From Chloracidobacterium validum (GTDB lineage Bacteria; Acidobacteriota; Blastocatellia; Chloracidobacteriales; Chloracidobacteriaceae), in assembly GCF_018304825.1 (NCBI RefSeq), contig NZ_CP072648.1:1161501-1225500 (forward strand): a DNA stretch of 64,000 nucleotides, given 5' to 3'. The position numbers and the translations under genes are program-made. The notes under the pieces were generated by a model, which did no database searches, was not told where the DNA came from, and saw only the letters and a program-made list of their open reading frames with translations. Positions 7,673 to 17,128 of this stretch are shown piece by piece (position 1 is the stretch's first letter; the number at the start of each line of letters is the position of its first letter).

Positions 7673-9961
7673 TCACCACATGTTGCCGGCGGCGTAGGCG
7701 GCCGGTTGCCGTTGACGCTCCTGCGCGTCCACAACGGCAATGGCCGCCAAGTTGACAATGTCCTTGACTTCGGCGTTGTTGGGCAGGACGTGGGCCGGAT
7801 AGGCCAACCCCATCAAGATTGGGCCGACGGCCTCCGCGCCGCCCAGCGTCGCCAGCAGCTTGTAGGCAATGTTGGCCGACTGGAGATCGGGAAAGACGAG
7901 TACCGTCGTTCGTTTGTCACCCAGGGCCGCGAATGGGTAGTCGCGCGCAAGCTGTTCGGGCGACAGGGCGACATCGGCCATGACTTCGCCGTCAATCTGA
8001 AGCGCCGGCTGCTTTTGCCGCGCCAGTTCAACGGCCAGGCGGACTTTTTCCGCCTGGGGATGGCGAACGCTGCCAAACGTTGAAAATGACAGCAGTGCCA
8101 CCCGTGGTTCGATACCAAACTGTTCCGCCTTGCGCGCTGCCTGAATGGCGATGTCGGCCAAATCCTCGGCCGTCGGTTCGATGTTGACCGTCGTATCCGC
8201 AAAGAAATAGGCCCGATTTTTGGCAAGCATGAGGTGCAGTCCCATGGCGCGCTTGACGCCGTGGGAAGTGCCCAACACCCGCAGCAAGGGCTTGAGGGCT
8301 TCGGCGTAGGCGCTCGTCACCCCGGTCACAAGGGCGTCGGCATCGCCGGAACGAACCATCATGGCCCCAAAATAGTTGGCCCGCTTGAGCATTTGCCGCG
8401 CCCCAATGAGCGTCAGTCCCTTGCGTTGACGCAGGTGGTGCAAGGCTTTGGCGTAGCTCTCAACCTGTTCGGCCGCCCGTGGCGCAAGGATGTCAACGGC
8501 ATCGAGGGACAGCCGCAACGCCTCTGCCCGCGCGCGAATCGCCGCCGGATCGCCAAGCAGGATTGGGCGCGCAATATGGTCTTCGACCAGCGCCGCGGCG
8601 GCGCGGATCACACGGTCGTCGTCGCCTTCCGGGAGGACAACGCGCTTCGGGGCGCGCCGCGCCTTCGTGAACATGATGCGCAGCGTTTCGCGTGACTTGC
8701 CCAGCCGGTTGGCGAGCTGCTCACGGTATTCCTCGAGGTCGAGCTGGATTCGCGCAACGCCATCGCGCATGGCGGCTTCGGCGACGGCCGAAGCGACCCA
8801 GATCAGCACCCGGTAGTCAAAGGGCTTGGGGATGATGTAGTCGGAACCAAAGACCAAGTGAGAGACCCCATAGGCTTTGGCGACGGTTTCGGGTACGTCC
8901 TGCTTGGCCAGGGCGGCCAGGGCGCGGGCGGCGGCGATCATCATCCCGTCCGTGATCGTGCGCGCTCGCACGTCCAACGCGCCGCGGAAAATGAAGGGAA
9001 ATCCAAGCACGTTGTTGACTTGGTTCGGGTAGTCGCTTCGTCCCGTGCCCATGATGCAGTCGGGGCGGGCGGCGCGGGCTTCCTCGTAGCTGATTTCCGG
9101 GTCCGGGTTAGCCATGGCAAGCACGATGGGACGGTCGGCCATGGTCTTGAGCATGTCGGCCGTGACCATCCCTTTGGCCGACAGGCCAATGAAGACATCG
9201 GCTCCAACCATGGCATCGGCAAGCGTCCGCGCTTCGGTTTCCACGGCGAACTCGGCTTTGTGCTCGTTCATGCCTTCGGCGCGCCCGCGGTAGATGACGC
9301 CCTTGGTGTCGCACATGAGGATGTTTTCCGGGCGGACGCCGAACTTTTTGTACATGCGGGCGCAGCCCATCGCGCTCGCGCCGGCCCCGGAAAAGACGAT
9401 TTTGACCCGGTCGAGCGATTTGCCGACGAGTTCGAGCGCATTGATGATGGCGGCGCTGGAAATGATGGCCGTGCCGTGCTGGTCGTCGTGGAACACCGGA
9501 ATATCGAGTTCTTCACGGAGGCGCTGCTCGATGTAGAAGCACTCCGGCGCTTTGATGTCTTCGAGGTTGATACCGCCAAAGGTGGGTTCAAGAATCTTGA
9601 GTGTGCGGATGAGTTCGTCTGGGTCTTCGGTCGCCAGTTCGAGGTCAAACACGTCAATATCGGCAAAGCGTTTGAACAAGACGCCCTTGCCTTCCATGAC
9701 GGGCTTGCCGGCCAGCGCGCCGATGTTCCCCAGACCGAGGACGGCCGTGCCGTTGGAAACCACCGCCACCAAGTTGCCCTTGGCCGTGTAGGTGTAAGCC
9801 GTTGCCGGATCGCGGGCAATTTCTAGGCATGGCTCAGCGACGCCGGGCGAATAGGCCAGCGATAGATCGCGTTGTGTCAGACAGGGTTTGGTCGGGACGA
9901 CTTCGATTTTTCCGTGGCGTCCCTGGGCGTGATATTCCAATGCGGCTTGGCGGCGATTCAT
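7673..9961 (-). CDS. maeB: NADP-dependent malic enzyme with C-terminal phosphotransacetylase-like domain
   Basis: 762 residues, the standard length of the long MaeB form. It decarboxylates malate to pyruvate with NADP reduction. Residues about 15-150 are the malic N-terminal domain ([33 protein letters not shown]). Residues about 160-400 are the NAD(P)-binding domain ([13 protein letters not shown]). Residues about 430-755 match a phosphate acetyl/butyryl-transferase domain ([16 protein letters not shown]), which in MaeB is usually regulatory. The gene is first in a minus-strand run with two peptidases and a kinase. No frame problem is seen. Confidence 0.95.
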   Translation of the reverse strand: MNRRQAALEYHAQGRHGKIEVVPTKPCLTQRDLSLAYSPGVAEPCLEIARDPATAYTYTAKGNLVAVVSNGTAVLGLGNIGALAGKPVMEGKGVLFKRFADIDVFDLELATEDPDELIRTLKILEPTFGGINLEDIKAPECFYIEQRLREELDIPVFHDDQHGTAIISSAAIINALELVGKSLDRVKIVFSGAGASAMGCARMYKKFGVRPENILMCDTKGVIYRGRAEGMNEHKAEFAVETEARTLADAMVGADVFIGLSAKGMVTADMLKTMADRPIVLAMANPDPEISYEEARAARPDCIMGTGRSDYPNQVNNVLGFPFIFRGALDVRARTITDGMMIAAARALAALAKQDVPETVAKAYGVSHLVFGSDYIIPKPFDYRVLIWVASAVAEAAMRDGVARIQLDLEEYREQLANRLGKSRETLRIMFTKARRAPKRVVLPEGDDDRVIRAAAALVEDHIARPILLGDPAAIRARAEALRLSLDAVDILAPRAAEQVESYAKALHHLRQRKGLTLIGARQMLKRANYFGAMMVRSGDADALVTGVTSAYAEALKPLLRVLGTSHGVKRAMGLHLMLAKNRAYFFADTTVNIEPTAEDLADIAIQAARKAEQFGIEPRVALLSFSTFGSVRHPQAEKVRLAVELARQKQPALQIDGEVMADVALSPEQLARDYPFAALGDKRTTVLVFPDLQSANIAYKLLATLGGAEAVGPILMGLAYPAHVLPNNAEVKDIVNLAAIAVVDAQERQRQPAAYAAGNMW

Positions 9962-10133
9962 GACATCCCCTTTTGTGCATCAAGACATTCGGCTGACTCT
10001 AGCGCAGGCGCGTTTCACCCGTACACTCCCCTTTGGCAAGCCGGTCTGACCGGTTGGCTACTCTGAAGCTCTCGAGACGGCAGTTGGAAGGCTGTTCAAC
10101 GTCTTTCAGCTCACCAGGCGCTCACCAAGTCTT
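9962..10133. repeat. Short gap with a direct repeat at the 3' end of the ABC gene
   Basis: GTCTTTCAGCTC occurs at 10101-10112 and 10129-10140, 28 bases apart. The second copy includes the stop region of the ABC ATPase gene, so a short tandem duplication has copied the gene's end into its own 3' flank. Nothing else is apparent. Confidence 0.5.
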
Positions 10134-11090
10134 TCAGCTCGCCAGCCAACAGGCGACGTGGTGACCGTTACCGACATCGCGGAGCGGAGGCGCTTGGTGA
10201 CGGCATTCCTCAACCGCAATCGGACAGCGCGGGTGAAACCGGCAACCCGGCGGCGGCGCAAGCGGACTCGGTACATCCCCGGCCAGCGGCGCGTGGGGTT
10301 TCCTCCGCGTCGGGTCTGGAATGGGAATGCTATCCAGTAGCGCCTGGGTGTATGGGTGCCGTGGCTGGGTGAAGAGCTGCCGGGTCGGCGCGACTTCAAC
10401 CAACTTCCCAAGGTACATCGTGCCCACCTGCGCGCAAAAATGCTCGACAACGGCCAGCCCATGCGAAATGAAAAGGTAGGTCAAGCCAAACTGCTCGCGT
10501 AGGTCAGCCAAGAGGTTGATGACTTGCGCCTGTACCGAAACATCCAGCGCCGAAACCGGCTCGTCCGCAACGATGAACTTCGGCTCCAGGGCCAGGGCGC
10601 GCGCAATGCCGATGCGCTGGCGCTGTCCGCCAGAAAACTCATGCGGGTAGCGCGTCGCATAGTCGGGGTCCAGCCCGACCACCCGAAGCAGCTCGGCAAC
10701 TCGTTCGCGGCGGGAAGCCTTGTCACCAATCCCATGAATGACCAGCGGCTCGGCAATCGCGTCGCCAATCCGCATGCGAGGATTGAGCGAAGCGTAGGGG
10801 TCTTGGAAGACAATCTGCATGTCGCGGCGCGCCTGACGCAGTTCTGCCGGCCGCAGCCGCAGTAGGTCGCGGCCGTCAAATACAACCCGTCCGCCGGAAG
10901 GTTCGATTAGGCGCAAAATGGCGCGTCCGATGGTGGTCTTGCCACAGCCAGATTCGCCGACCAGTCCGAAGGTCTCGCCGGGATGCAGCGTGAAACTCAC
11001 GTCATCCACGGCTTTGACCACGCCGCCGGAGACCGGAAAGTGCTTGACGAGCTGCTCGACTTGAAGCAGGGGGCGGGCCGGAGTGTTCAC
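10134..11090 (-). CDS. Oligopeptide/dipeptide-type ABC transporter ATPase (OppF/DppF-like)
   Basis: About 318 residues from a GTG at 11090; a TTG at 11102 is an equal alternative, and longer in-frame starts lie inside the upstream gene. The ATPase motifs are complete: Walker [11 protein letters not shown]-loop VFQDPYAS, signature SGGQRQR, Walker [13 protein letters not shown] and H-loop ISHGL. The C-terminal oligo_HPY-type extension ([12 protein letters not shown], then CRFHPRCP) assigns it to peptide/nickel importers. It follows the SLOG gene by about 35 bases. No permease, binding protein or OppD partner is in the window, so it is an orphan here and its substrate cannot be inferred. Confidence 0.87.
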   Translation of the reverse strand: MNTPARPLLQVEQLVKHFPVSGGVVKAVDDVSFTLHPGETFGLVGESGCGKTTIGRAILRLIEPSGGRVVFDGRDLLRLRPAELRQARRDMQIVFQDPYASLNPRMRIGDAIAEPLVIHGIGDKASRRERVAELLRVVGLDPDYATRYPHEFSGGQRQRIGIARALALEPKFIVADEPVSALDVSVQAQVINLLADLREQFGLTYLFISHGLAVVEHFCAQVGTMYLGKLVEVAPTRQLFTQPRHPYTQALLDSIPIPDPTRRKPHAPLAGDVPSPLAPPPGCRFHPRCPIAVEECRHQAPPLRDVGNGHHVACWLAS

Positions 11091-11125
11091 GGCAATTGTC
11101 AATGTGAAACCAAAGGTGGGATGGG

Positions 11126-11590
11126 CTACCGCAGCGCGACTTTCACCAAAGTCAAGACCTGCGTCAATAGGGCATGGCTGCGGGCGTAAACCCCAGGTTG
11201 CTCGCTTTCGCGTGGTCCGGCGATGTTGAGTCGTACCGGGCGCAGACGACCAAGCCACTCCGTGATGATCGCTGGGGCGTCGGGGAGTCCAAGCGTCACC
11301 AGCGCGCAGGGCCGGCGCCACGCCAGGGCATACTGAACTGTCAGGGCCGTGCCGCCCAGGAGCGCGTCTTCAACCAGAACCAGCGTGGCGTTGCTATCGC
11401 GCACATTCCAGGCGGTTCGCTGGGCCGGCGCGGCATCTGGTGTCTCCACCAGTGGATACGTCGCCGGAATCACGCCGTCCTCGGCCCACCGCCCGCGCGG
11501 ACACCATCCGGCGCGCGGCAGCCCAACCTGCCGGGCTGCATCCAGGGCTGCCCGATCCACACCGGTTTGTCCGCCTGAAACAATCACCAT
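11126..11590 (-). CDS. SLOG-superfamily protein, putative molybdenum-carrier-like (cpYpsA type)
   Basis: 154 residues. The N-terminus has a Rossmann-like nucleotide-binding signature, [16 protein letters not shown] (4-19), followed by [12 protein letters not shown], typical of the family annotated as 'putative molybdenum carrier' or circularly permuted YpsA-like SLOG. Later segments ([25 protein letters not shown]) complete alternating strands and helices. SLOG proteins bind nucleotides or nucleotide-derived ligands, and a molybdenum role is only a family label. It sits 31 bases after the VWA gene and 35 before the ABC ATPase, suggesting co-transcription. Confidence 0.75.
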   Translation of the reverse strand: MVIVSGGQTGVDRAALDAARQVGLPRAGWCPRGRWAEDGVIPATYPLVETPDAAPAQRTAWNVRDSNATLVLVEDALLGGTALTVQYALAWRRPCALVTLGLPDAPAIITEWLGRLRPVRLNIAGPRESEQPGVYARSHALLTQVLTLVKVALR

Positions 11591-11621
11591 GGCCCAGTTT
11601 GGTGGTTGGATTGGTGTGCGG

Positions 11622-13331
11622 CTAGGTCGTCAGCCGGCGGTAGATGCCCGGCAGCTTCTCCGGCAGGCTCAACACATCGTCAATCACCGTGTAGCCCACG
11701 TCGCCGTAAAGTTCCTTGAGTTCCTGGTCGGCATCGCGTTCAATCGTGATGCAGAATGGAACAATCCCGGCCTGGCGCGCGTCCCGTAGAGCTTGCTTGC
11801 TGTCTTCGCGGGCATAGCGGGCGTCGCCGTAGTCGTGGTCGTAGGGCCGTCCGTCCGAAAGCAGGATCAAGAGTTTCGTGCGGGCGTCGCGCCCTTCGAG
11901 TTTCTTGGCCGCATGGCGCACCGCCGCGCCCAGCCGCGTGTTGTTCTGATAGTTGATTCCGCCAATTCTCGCCTCGATGTCGGCGTCGTAGCGTTCATCG
12001 AAGTCTTTGACCACATAGAAGCGAACGTTTCGCCGTCCCTCGCTTGTGAACCCATAGATGGCATAGCTATCACCTACGGCTTCAAGGGCTTCGTTCATAA
12101 TCACAAGCCCTTCCTTCTCGATGTCAATGATGCGCTGTCCTGGGCGGCTGTAGGGCATCTTCGGGTGGCGCGTCATGGTGCGCGCCGTTGAACTCGACAT
12201 GTCGAGCAAAAAGGCCACAGCAACCTGCCGGTGCCGCCGAAGGTGCTTGATGTAAAACCGGTCATTGCCAGACAGCGCCGCGCGACGGTCAATACAACGA
12301 TCAATCACGGCATCGAGGTCAAACATTTCCCCGTCGAGTTCGCCGGTGACACGCCGCAACGCCTCTGGCTTCATGAGCTGGAACTGATGGCGAATGGACG
12401 AGATCAACCCCTGGTGCCGGGTGCGTGTCAATTCGACGAACGCGCGCGTGCCGGCCGTTGGGCGACGCTCAACCACCCGGCACCAATCCACCCGGTAATC
12501 ACCCAGTTCGCGGTCCCACTCGTCATAGAGAAAGGCGCGGTCGGTAGAGTCGAGCGTTTGCTCCTGCGCTGCCGAACCTTCACGTAGAAACTGGGCCGTC
12601 AAATCCTGGAGCGGAGGCGTCGAACGCTCCTGCGCCCAGGCCGCGAAACTTTCCCCAGGCGACGGCGGAGACGATGCCGGATGTGGCGTCTGTGGGTCGG
12701 GGACTTGCGCCGCGCCAGTTTCGCCTGGCGTTTCATCGCTGGACTGGACGGTTTCGGTCACGGCATTCAGCGAGGCATCCCCCTGCTGAAGCTGCTCGAT
12801 AAGCTCATAAATACACCGTGTCGCCAGCAGCGTGTCGGTGAGCTCGGCCGTTGGCGTATCCAGATAGCGCGTGGTGATTTGTTCGAGCGTGGCGACGATG
12901 CCAGGCAACTGCTGCCGCGCCATCGCATCTACGCCGCCACACAGCGCAATCTGAAATAAAATCTCGGTCCACTGCCGTTCGGGTGGCAACTGCGTCAAAT
13001 CTGGGCGAGCCGCACGGAGTCGTTCGGCAATGAAATCCAAATCCCGCCGAATGCCCCGGTAAGCACGCCGTAATCGCCGGTCAATCCGTCCGTTTTCGAG
13101 CGTCGTGAAAATACGGGTTGCCGTTGCCAGGTCGGGAAACTGCCGCAGCACTGTCCGGTAGGTGACCGGCTCACGGCGCAGCGGCGGTTTGGTCTGGAAC
13201 GCCTGGTGAAAATCTTGTTGCAGGGCAATGAGCGCCGGCGTGTTGGCGGCGTGTGTCCCGTATTCAATCTGCCCAGCCCCGTGGGCAGCCAGCACTTTGT
13301 AAAGGCGAAAGTTTGAGGCCTCATCCTCAAA
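11622..13331 (-). CDS. NorD/CbbO-like VWA protein, C-terminal part (after +1 frameshift)
   Basis: This frame continues the protein that begins at 14652. It starts to look protein-like at [21 protein letters not shown], exactly where the upstream frame stops, and its only upstream in-frame start (a TTG at 13418) lies inside the upstream gene's coding part. About 569 residues. The C-terminal VWA domain carries a [13 protein letters not shown] (DxSxS), a Thr in NNTRLG, and the Asp of [14 protein letters not shown]. The family (NorD, CbbO, CoxE) works with MoxR AAA+ ATPases to activate metalloenzymes. No MoxR gene is adjacent. It is unclear whether the break is programmed, mutational or an error. 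Confidence 0.75.
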   Translation of the reverse strand, partial: FEDEASNFRLYKVLAAHGAGQIEYGTHAANTPALIALQQDFHQAFQTKPPLRREPVTYRTVLRQFPDLATATRIFTTLENGRIDRRLRRAYRGIRRDLDFIAERLRAARPDLTQLPPERQWTEILFQIALCGGVDAMARQQLPGIVATLEQITTRYLDTPTAELTDTLLATRCIYELIEQLQQGDASLNAVTETVQSSDETPGETGAAQVPDPQTPHPASSPPSPGESFAAWAQERSTPPLQDLTAQFLREGSAAQEQTLDSTDRAFLYDEWDRELGDYRVDWCRVVERRPTAGTRAFVELTRTRHQGLISSIRHQFQLMKPEALRRVTGELDGEMFDLDAVIDRCIDRRAALSGNDRFYIKHLRRHRQVAVAFLLDMSSSTARTMTRHPKMPYSRPGQRIIDIEKEGLVIMNEALEAVGDSYAIYGFTSEGRRNVRFYVVKDFDERYDADIEARIGGINYQNNTRLGAAVRHAAKKLEGRDARTKLLILLSDGRPYDHDYGDARYAREDSKQALRDARQAGIVPFCITIERDADQELKELYGDVGYTVIDDVLSLPEKLPGIYRRLTT

Positions 13332-14652
13332 GTCGCTGGACCCGGCTCGGCAACTGAATTGCTTGCCCGTCACCGATGACCGCCTGCTCGGATGGATTGG
13401 CCATTGGTGCCACGGCAACCGAGCGCCCGGTCAGCCCTTCAACATAAAGCCGCAAAATGGCCGCCACGGCGTCAAGCGCGACCCCTGACAGTTGCCGCCC
13501 GCCTCCGAGGACGTCGCGGCTGGCACGGGATTGCAGCCCGTAGTAAGCCTGTGCGGCTCGGCTGTCCTGGCGGTGCCGGGCGATGCCGGCCAGCGCCCAG
13601 TCGCGGAACTGCTCAAGGCTGCTCTGGCGAAGGGCAAGCGGCGCCGATTTGAAGCACTCGAGCGCGGCCAGGCGATCAATCCGATCAATCTCGGCTACCG
13701 TATCGCACAGCCGCCCAAACGCGGCCGATAGGTCGGCCGGTCCGGGTTTGGCGGCCGCCAGCGCTTCGACCACCTCTGGCGTGATTCTCAGAAATTGGTA
13801 GCTATTCGTGTTGCCCTGAGCGCACATCGTGAGCGCCAGGCGACGCCAGTGGTCATAACCCTGAGCCTGGGCTTGTCGGATGACGGCCGCACCGGCGCGC
13901 AGGTAGTGCAGCGCCAAGCTGCCGCCACGCTCTAAAAAGGCCTGGGTGTGATCGAGCAATAGGGGGAGGTGGGCTTGGGTATGGCGATCGAGCAGGCTGG
14001 GAATGGCGAGGAAAAACTCGGCCGCCGTTCCGCCTGCTCGATAGGCAAAGGCCGCCGTCATGTCAACCAGGCGGTTGAGGAGCGCCGGCTCAGGCGTATC
14101 AAACGTCCGAATATGGGCCACAACGGCCGGCGATTGGCGCAGCAGGTCTTGGCTATGACGCACGGAATGACGCGCAATTTCACTGGCAATCGAAAGCAGC
14201 CGGGGCAGGGCTGGCGTCTCACCCATCTGGGCAATGACTGTCGGAGACAGCTTGAATGTTTCGACGGCCGTGCGAGTGGAGAGCGTGGACTGGCGGGTGG
14301 TGAGGATGATGGCGCTCAAGCGATGGGCCGCTGGTAGCGCCTCGATGGTTTCCGGGCTGGAGCGGAAAAAGTCATGCGCGGCTTCGACGTTGGTTGCCGC
14401 CAACCGCTTTCCACACTCACCCCAGGCTTGAAGTTCAAATGAGGTGAGCCGCGCGGCTACTTCTGGCGTGACCCGGAAAAACTCCAGCGCCGTCCGGGGC
14501 GACAAACCGGCCAGCCCCGCGCCGATGCCCATCAGAAACAGCAGGCGCTCGGTGGGAATCCCAACCAGCCGCGGGGCAAGTTGTTCCACTTCGGTGGCAT
14601 CACTGCCTTTGAACAACTGGCGGAGCTTGGTTTTGAGTTGGGAGTCGCCCAT
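13327..14652 (-). CDS. NorD/CbbO-like VWA protein, N-terminal helical part (before frameshift)
   Basis: 441 residues from the ATG at 14652 (GTG at 14658 also possible), 17 bases after resB. It is almost wholly helical, with recurring units containing FF.. or FL...P ([47 protein letters not shown]) at about 35-residue intervals. The frame ends [10 protein letters not shown]-stop. The next frame carries on directly with [12 protein letters not shown], the continuation expected in one-piece NorD-like proteins. At the junction the sequence reads CGA CTT TGA G, the same CTT-TGA slip codons as in the RF2 (prfB) site. Joined, the product would be about 1009 residues. Confidence 0.72.
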   Translation of the reverse strand: MGDSQLKTKLRQLFKGSDATEVEQLAPRLVGIPTERLLFLMGIGAGLAGLSPRTALEFFRVTPEVAARLTSFELQAWGECGKRLAATNVEAAHDFFRSSPETIEALPAAHRLSAIILTTRQSTLSTRTAVETFKLSPTVIAQMGETPALPRLLSIASEIARHSVRHSQDLLRQSPAVVAHIRTFDTPEPALLNRLVDMTAAFAYRAGGTAAEFFLAIPSLLDRHTQAHLPLLLDHTQAFLERGGSLALHYLRAGAAVIRQAQAQGYDHWRRLALTMCAQGNTNSYQFLRITPEVVEALAAAKPGPADLSAAFGRLCDTVAEIDRIDRLAALECFKSAPLALRQSSLEQFRDWALAGIARHRQDSRAAQAYYGLQSRASRDVLGGGRQLSGVALDAVAAILRLYVEGLTGRSVAVAPMANPSEQAVIGDGQAIQLPSRVQRL

Positions 14653-14669
14653 GGCCACTTCACTTCAGA

Positions 14670-16331
14670 TTAGTTTGTTGCCGCAGACTCGTCTTCGGGA
14701 GCATGGCTTGTCGTCTGATGGTCGCTTGCGATGGGTGGGGAGAGTGTCGCGGCAATGGCTTGGAAGCGCTTTTCAAAAGCCAGCCGGTTGCGATTGGTAT
14801 TGCCGGCAAGGCTGATGCGCGCAGTGCCGTCCGGCATCGGTTCGACCAGAATCCACAGCCGCTGGTGCGCGAAGAAAAACACCAGCCACAGGGCAATGAT
14901 GAGCATCGCCGAGCCAAGGTACACCGTCGTCACCCCTGGGTCGTATTGGACTTGCAGGATGTGACCGCTCGAAACCTTCTCGAAATCGGTCATGACGATG
15001 CGCAGGTCGCCCACTTCCGTCTTGGCTTTGAGAAACGGGGCGTTGCCAAGGGTTTCAAGCCCCTCGGCCGGCAGGGCATAGAGTTGTCGTGGGTTGTCGC
15101 CCAAAACATCCAGCACCGCCATCGGTCGCCGATACTCGCCACTCGCGCTGCCAACTCGCCCGCCCTGAAAGGTGACATCCGGGATGAAATCTGCCAGCCG
15201 GACGCGCCCTAAGCCCGGAATATCGGTCGGCTCACGGCGAATGACGTAAGCCGTGCCGGTTTCGCTGCCCGCCGGACGAAGTTCGATGTTGACCGAGCGC
15301 GCGCTGCCAAAGTTGTCAAAGCTGGCCTGGAAGAAGCGATAACCCCGGTAGTCAAACGGATGATTGAGATGAATGTGAGCCGGGATTTCGACCTGGCGTT
15401 GCTCATCCTTGATGATGGCGCGGGTATGCCAGTCGAGCGTGTTCTGAGCGCTGAGGTCTGGCTTGCGCGGGTCGAGCAGGTTCTGTTCGATGTCGGTACA
15501 CACCAGCGTGAATGGCATCGCAAACGCCTGGGGTTGTTCGTCTGGCGCGCCAAAGCTGACGAAGGTGTTGGCCGACTGCCCCGGCACCATGCGGGTCGTC
15601 CCCTTATGTCCATACAGTCCACTCACGAGCGCGCCGCCGAAAATCGTGAGGAGCGCGATATGAACCCCGTAGGCCGTCAACCGGTTCCAGGCATGGCACT
15701 CCGTCAGAACCGTCACGCTGCCGTCGCGTGGATTCGTCGTCTCGATGGTTCGATACACCGCGCCGAGTGGCAGGATACGGTGCGCGAGTGGGCGCAACTG
15801 TTCGGCTGCCGCCGTCTTGAGCGCCTGAACCACGGCCGGGACATTGCTTTCCTGGGCAACCTGTTTGAACGGCTGGCGGCTGACGAACGCCTGATTGATT
15901 TTGACCACGGGCTTGCGCACATAGCGCCACGCTGCCGGAAAGTAATCAATCGAGGCCAGCACGATGTTGAGGCTGACCGTCAACAGCAGCAGGTTGAACC
16001 AGCGCGTGTGGTAAATATCGAGTAGCCCCAAAAACTCATACAGCTCACGCTCCGCCGGAAGCAGGCTGGCGTAATACTCCGTGAAGCCGCTGGTTCCTTT
16101 CTGGATGATGATTGTCCCCAGCGCCGAAGCGACGATCAGGAGCGCCAGCAGGAAAACACCCACCTTGACCGAGCTGAGGAAGCGGAGTGTTCCATCCAAC
16201 GCGCGTTCGAGCAGTGGTTTGCGCGGTCTTGACGCTGGTGGCTGCGGGGCCCGGGGTGGTGGCGTCGTTTTGGCGGTGGCGTCCACATTGGTGTCGGGCG
16301 CGGCGCTTGGTGCTTCAAGGGAAACTGCCAT
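14670..16331 (-). CDS. resB: ResB-like cytochrome c biogenesis protein
   Basis: 553 residues. ResB/Ccs1 works with ResC/CcsA in system II to deliver and ligate haem to cytochrome c outside the cytoplasmic membrane. The cytoplasmic N-terminus is Pro-rich (1-40). Membrane segments are near 55-76 (VGVFLLALLIVASALG), 111-128, about 220-240 and about 465-485. A large extracytoplasmic domain (about 250-460) precedes the last segment. The conserved starts FLSSVKVGVFLL and HTRWFNLLL fit ResB. No ResC homologue is in the window. It is the first gene of a minus-strand run leading into the VWA gene. Confidence 0.88.
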   Translation of the reverse strand: MAVSLEAPSAAPDTNVDATAKTTPPPRAPQPPASRPRKPLLERALDGTLRFLSSVKVGVFLLALLIVASALGTIIIQKGTSGFTEYYASLLPAERELYEFLGLLDIYHTRWFNLLLLTVSLNIVLASIDYFPAAWRYVRKPVVKINQAFVSRQPFKQVAQESNVPAVVQALKTAAAEQLRPLAHRILPLGAVYRTIETTNPRDGSVTVLTECHAWNRLTAYGVHIALLTIFGGALVSGLYGHKGTTRMVPGQSANTFVSFGAPDEQPQAFAMPFTLVCTDIEQNLLDPRKPDLSAQNTLDWHTRAIIKDEQRQVEIPAHIHLNHPFDYRGYRFFQASFDNFGSARSVNIELRPAGSETGTAYVIRREPTDIPGLGRVRLADFIPDVTFQGGRVGSASGEYRRPMAVLDVLGDNPRQLYALPAEGLETLGNAPFLKAKTEVGDLRIVMTDFEKVSSGHILQVQYDPGVTTVYLGSAMLIIALWLVFFFAHQRLWILVEPMPDGTARISLAGNTNRNRLAFEKRFQAIAATLSPPIASDHQTTSHAPEDESAATN

Positions 16332-16711
16332 GGAGGCTCACAGACTTGACAAGAAAAATACCGTCGCCAACGGGGGAGGCAACTGGCTGAGATGCAACCT
16401 AGCCCAAAGTATTCGCACTCGGCCGGGCATGGTCAAGGCAAGTGTACGCCCACAAACGTAGTCAGCCGTTGGCTCAAGATGGTGTAATCCCACAAGATGG
16501 TGTAATCCCAGAAGCGCGCTTCAAAAAACGTGGATGCATAGCCTCTTAGACTGGCCGAAAGACGCGCTCCCGCTAGGCATCGGGTTGGCTGATTGGTATG
16601 ATGCCGCGCAACCGTCGGCAGACCCCGAAAAAGTACAGCAATGCGGCCGTGTCCTGGTGTGCGTTGCGCGGCCGCCAATGACGACGTTATCACCTTGAGG
16701 AGAAATTTGGC
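16332..16711. other. 380-bp intergenic region with direct repeat and leader hairpin
   Basis: The gap lies between divergent resB and the small membrane protein gene. An 18-bp unit is directly repeated (16476-16493 and 16494-16511, differing at the last base). An inverted repeat GCGGCCG/CGGCCGC (16643-16649 and 16669-16675) precedes an AGGAG ribosome-binding site at 16698-16702. A 299-codon antisense frame that overlaps here has no conserved features. I cannot assign promoters. Confidence 0.5.
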
Positions 16712-17116
16712 ATGGGCGGATATTTCGTTCTGCGTCGTCCGACGCGCTCCACTGAACGCGGTGAAGGACAGGGACAACTCATTGCCGTTTTGAGTGTCGT
16801 GGCCATTGTTGGCTTCATCATTTTCAAAACCTTGCCGGTTTATTGGCGCGAGCAGAATGTCAAGAATGAAATCACCGATATGGCACGCAAGTTTGCCATC
16901 GGGGCAAAAGGGTTTGTTACTGAGAAAGAACTGGAGTCCCAGTGGTCGAAGATTAGCAACGAGTTCAACGTCCCGGAGGAAGCCAAGTTTACGGCGACCC
17001 GCCAGGGAGGCAAAGTTGTGCTCAAGGTCCAATACACCGAGCCGATCAACTTCCTGGTCTATACCTACGATTGGGAGGTCAACGCCGAAGTGTCTGACTC
17101 GATAGGTCGCTACTGA
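16712..17116 (+). CDS. Small single-pass membrane protein of unknown function
   Basis: 134 residues. After a short basic N-terminus (LRRPTRSTERGEG), residues 21-42 form one membrane segment (LIAVLSVVAIVGFIIFKTLPVYW). The rest is a soluble, likely extracytoplasmic domain of mixed helix and strand, ending DWEVNAEVSDSIGRY. The overall look (one anchor plus an about 90-residue exposed part) resembles DUF4845-like proteins, but I cannot confirm a family. A strong AGGAG ribosome-binding site lies 9 bases before the ATG. It ends 12 bases before lysA and is probably co-transcribed with it. Confidence 0.72.
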   Translation: MGGYFVLRRPTRSTERGEGQGQLIAVLSVVAIVGFIIFKTLPVYWREQNVKNEITDMARKFAIGAKGFVTEKELESQWSKISNEFNVPEEAKFTATRQGGKVVLKVQYTEPINFLVYTYDWEVNAEVSDSIGRY

Positions 17117-17128
17117 GCAGACCTCGCC

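Noticed and set aside
8858-9826. 322-codon plus-strand frame over maeB
   Set aside because: It is antisense to a clear malic enzyme. Its Gly/His/Asp-rich residues mirror GC-biased codons.
13327-13418. Treating the two VWA-gene frames as two independent genes
   Set aside because: The downstream frame has no start with a ribosome-binding site, and its first conserved residues continue the upstream protein.
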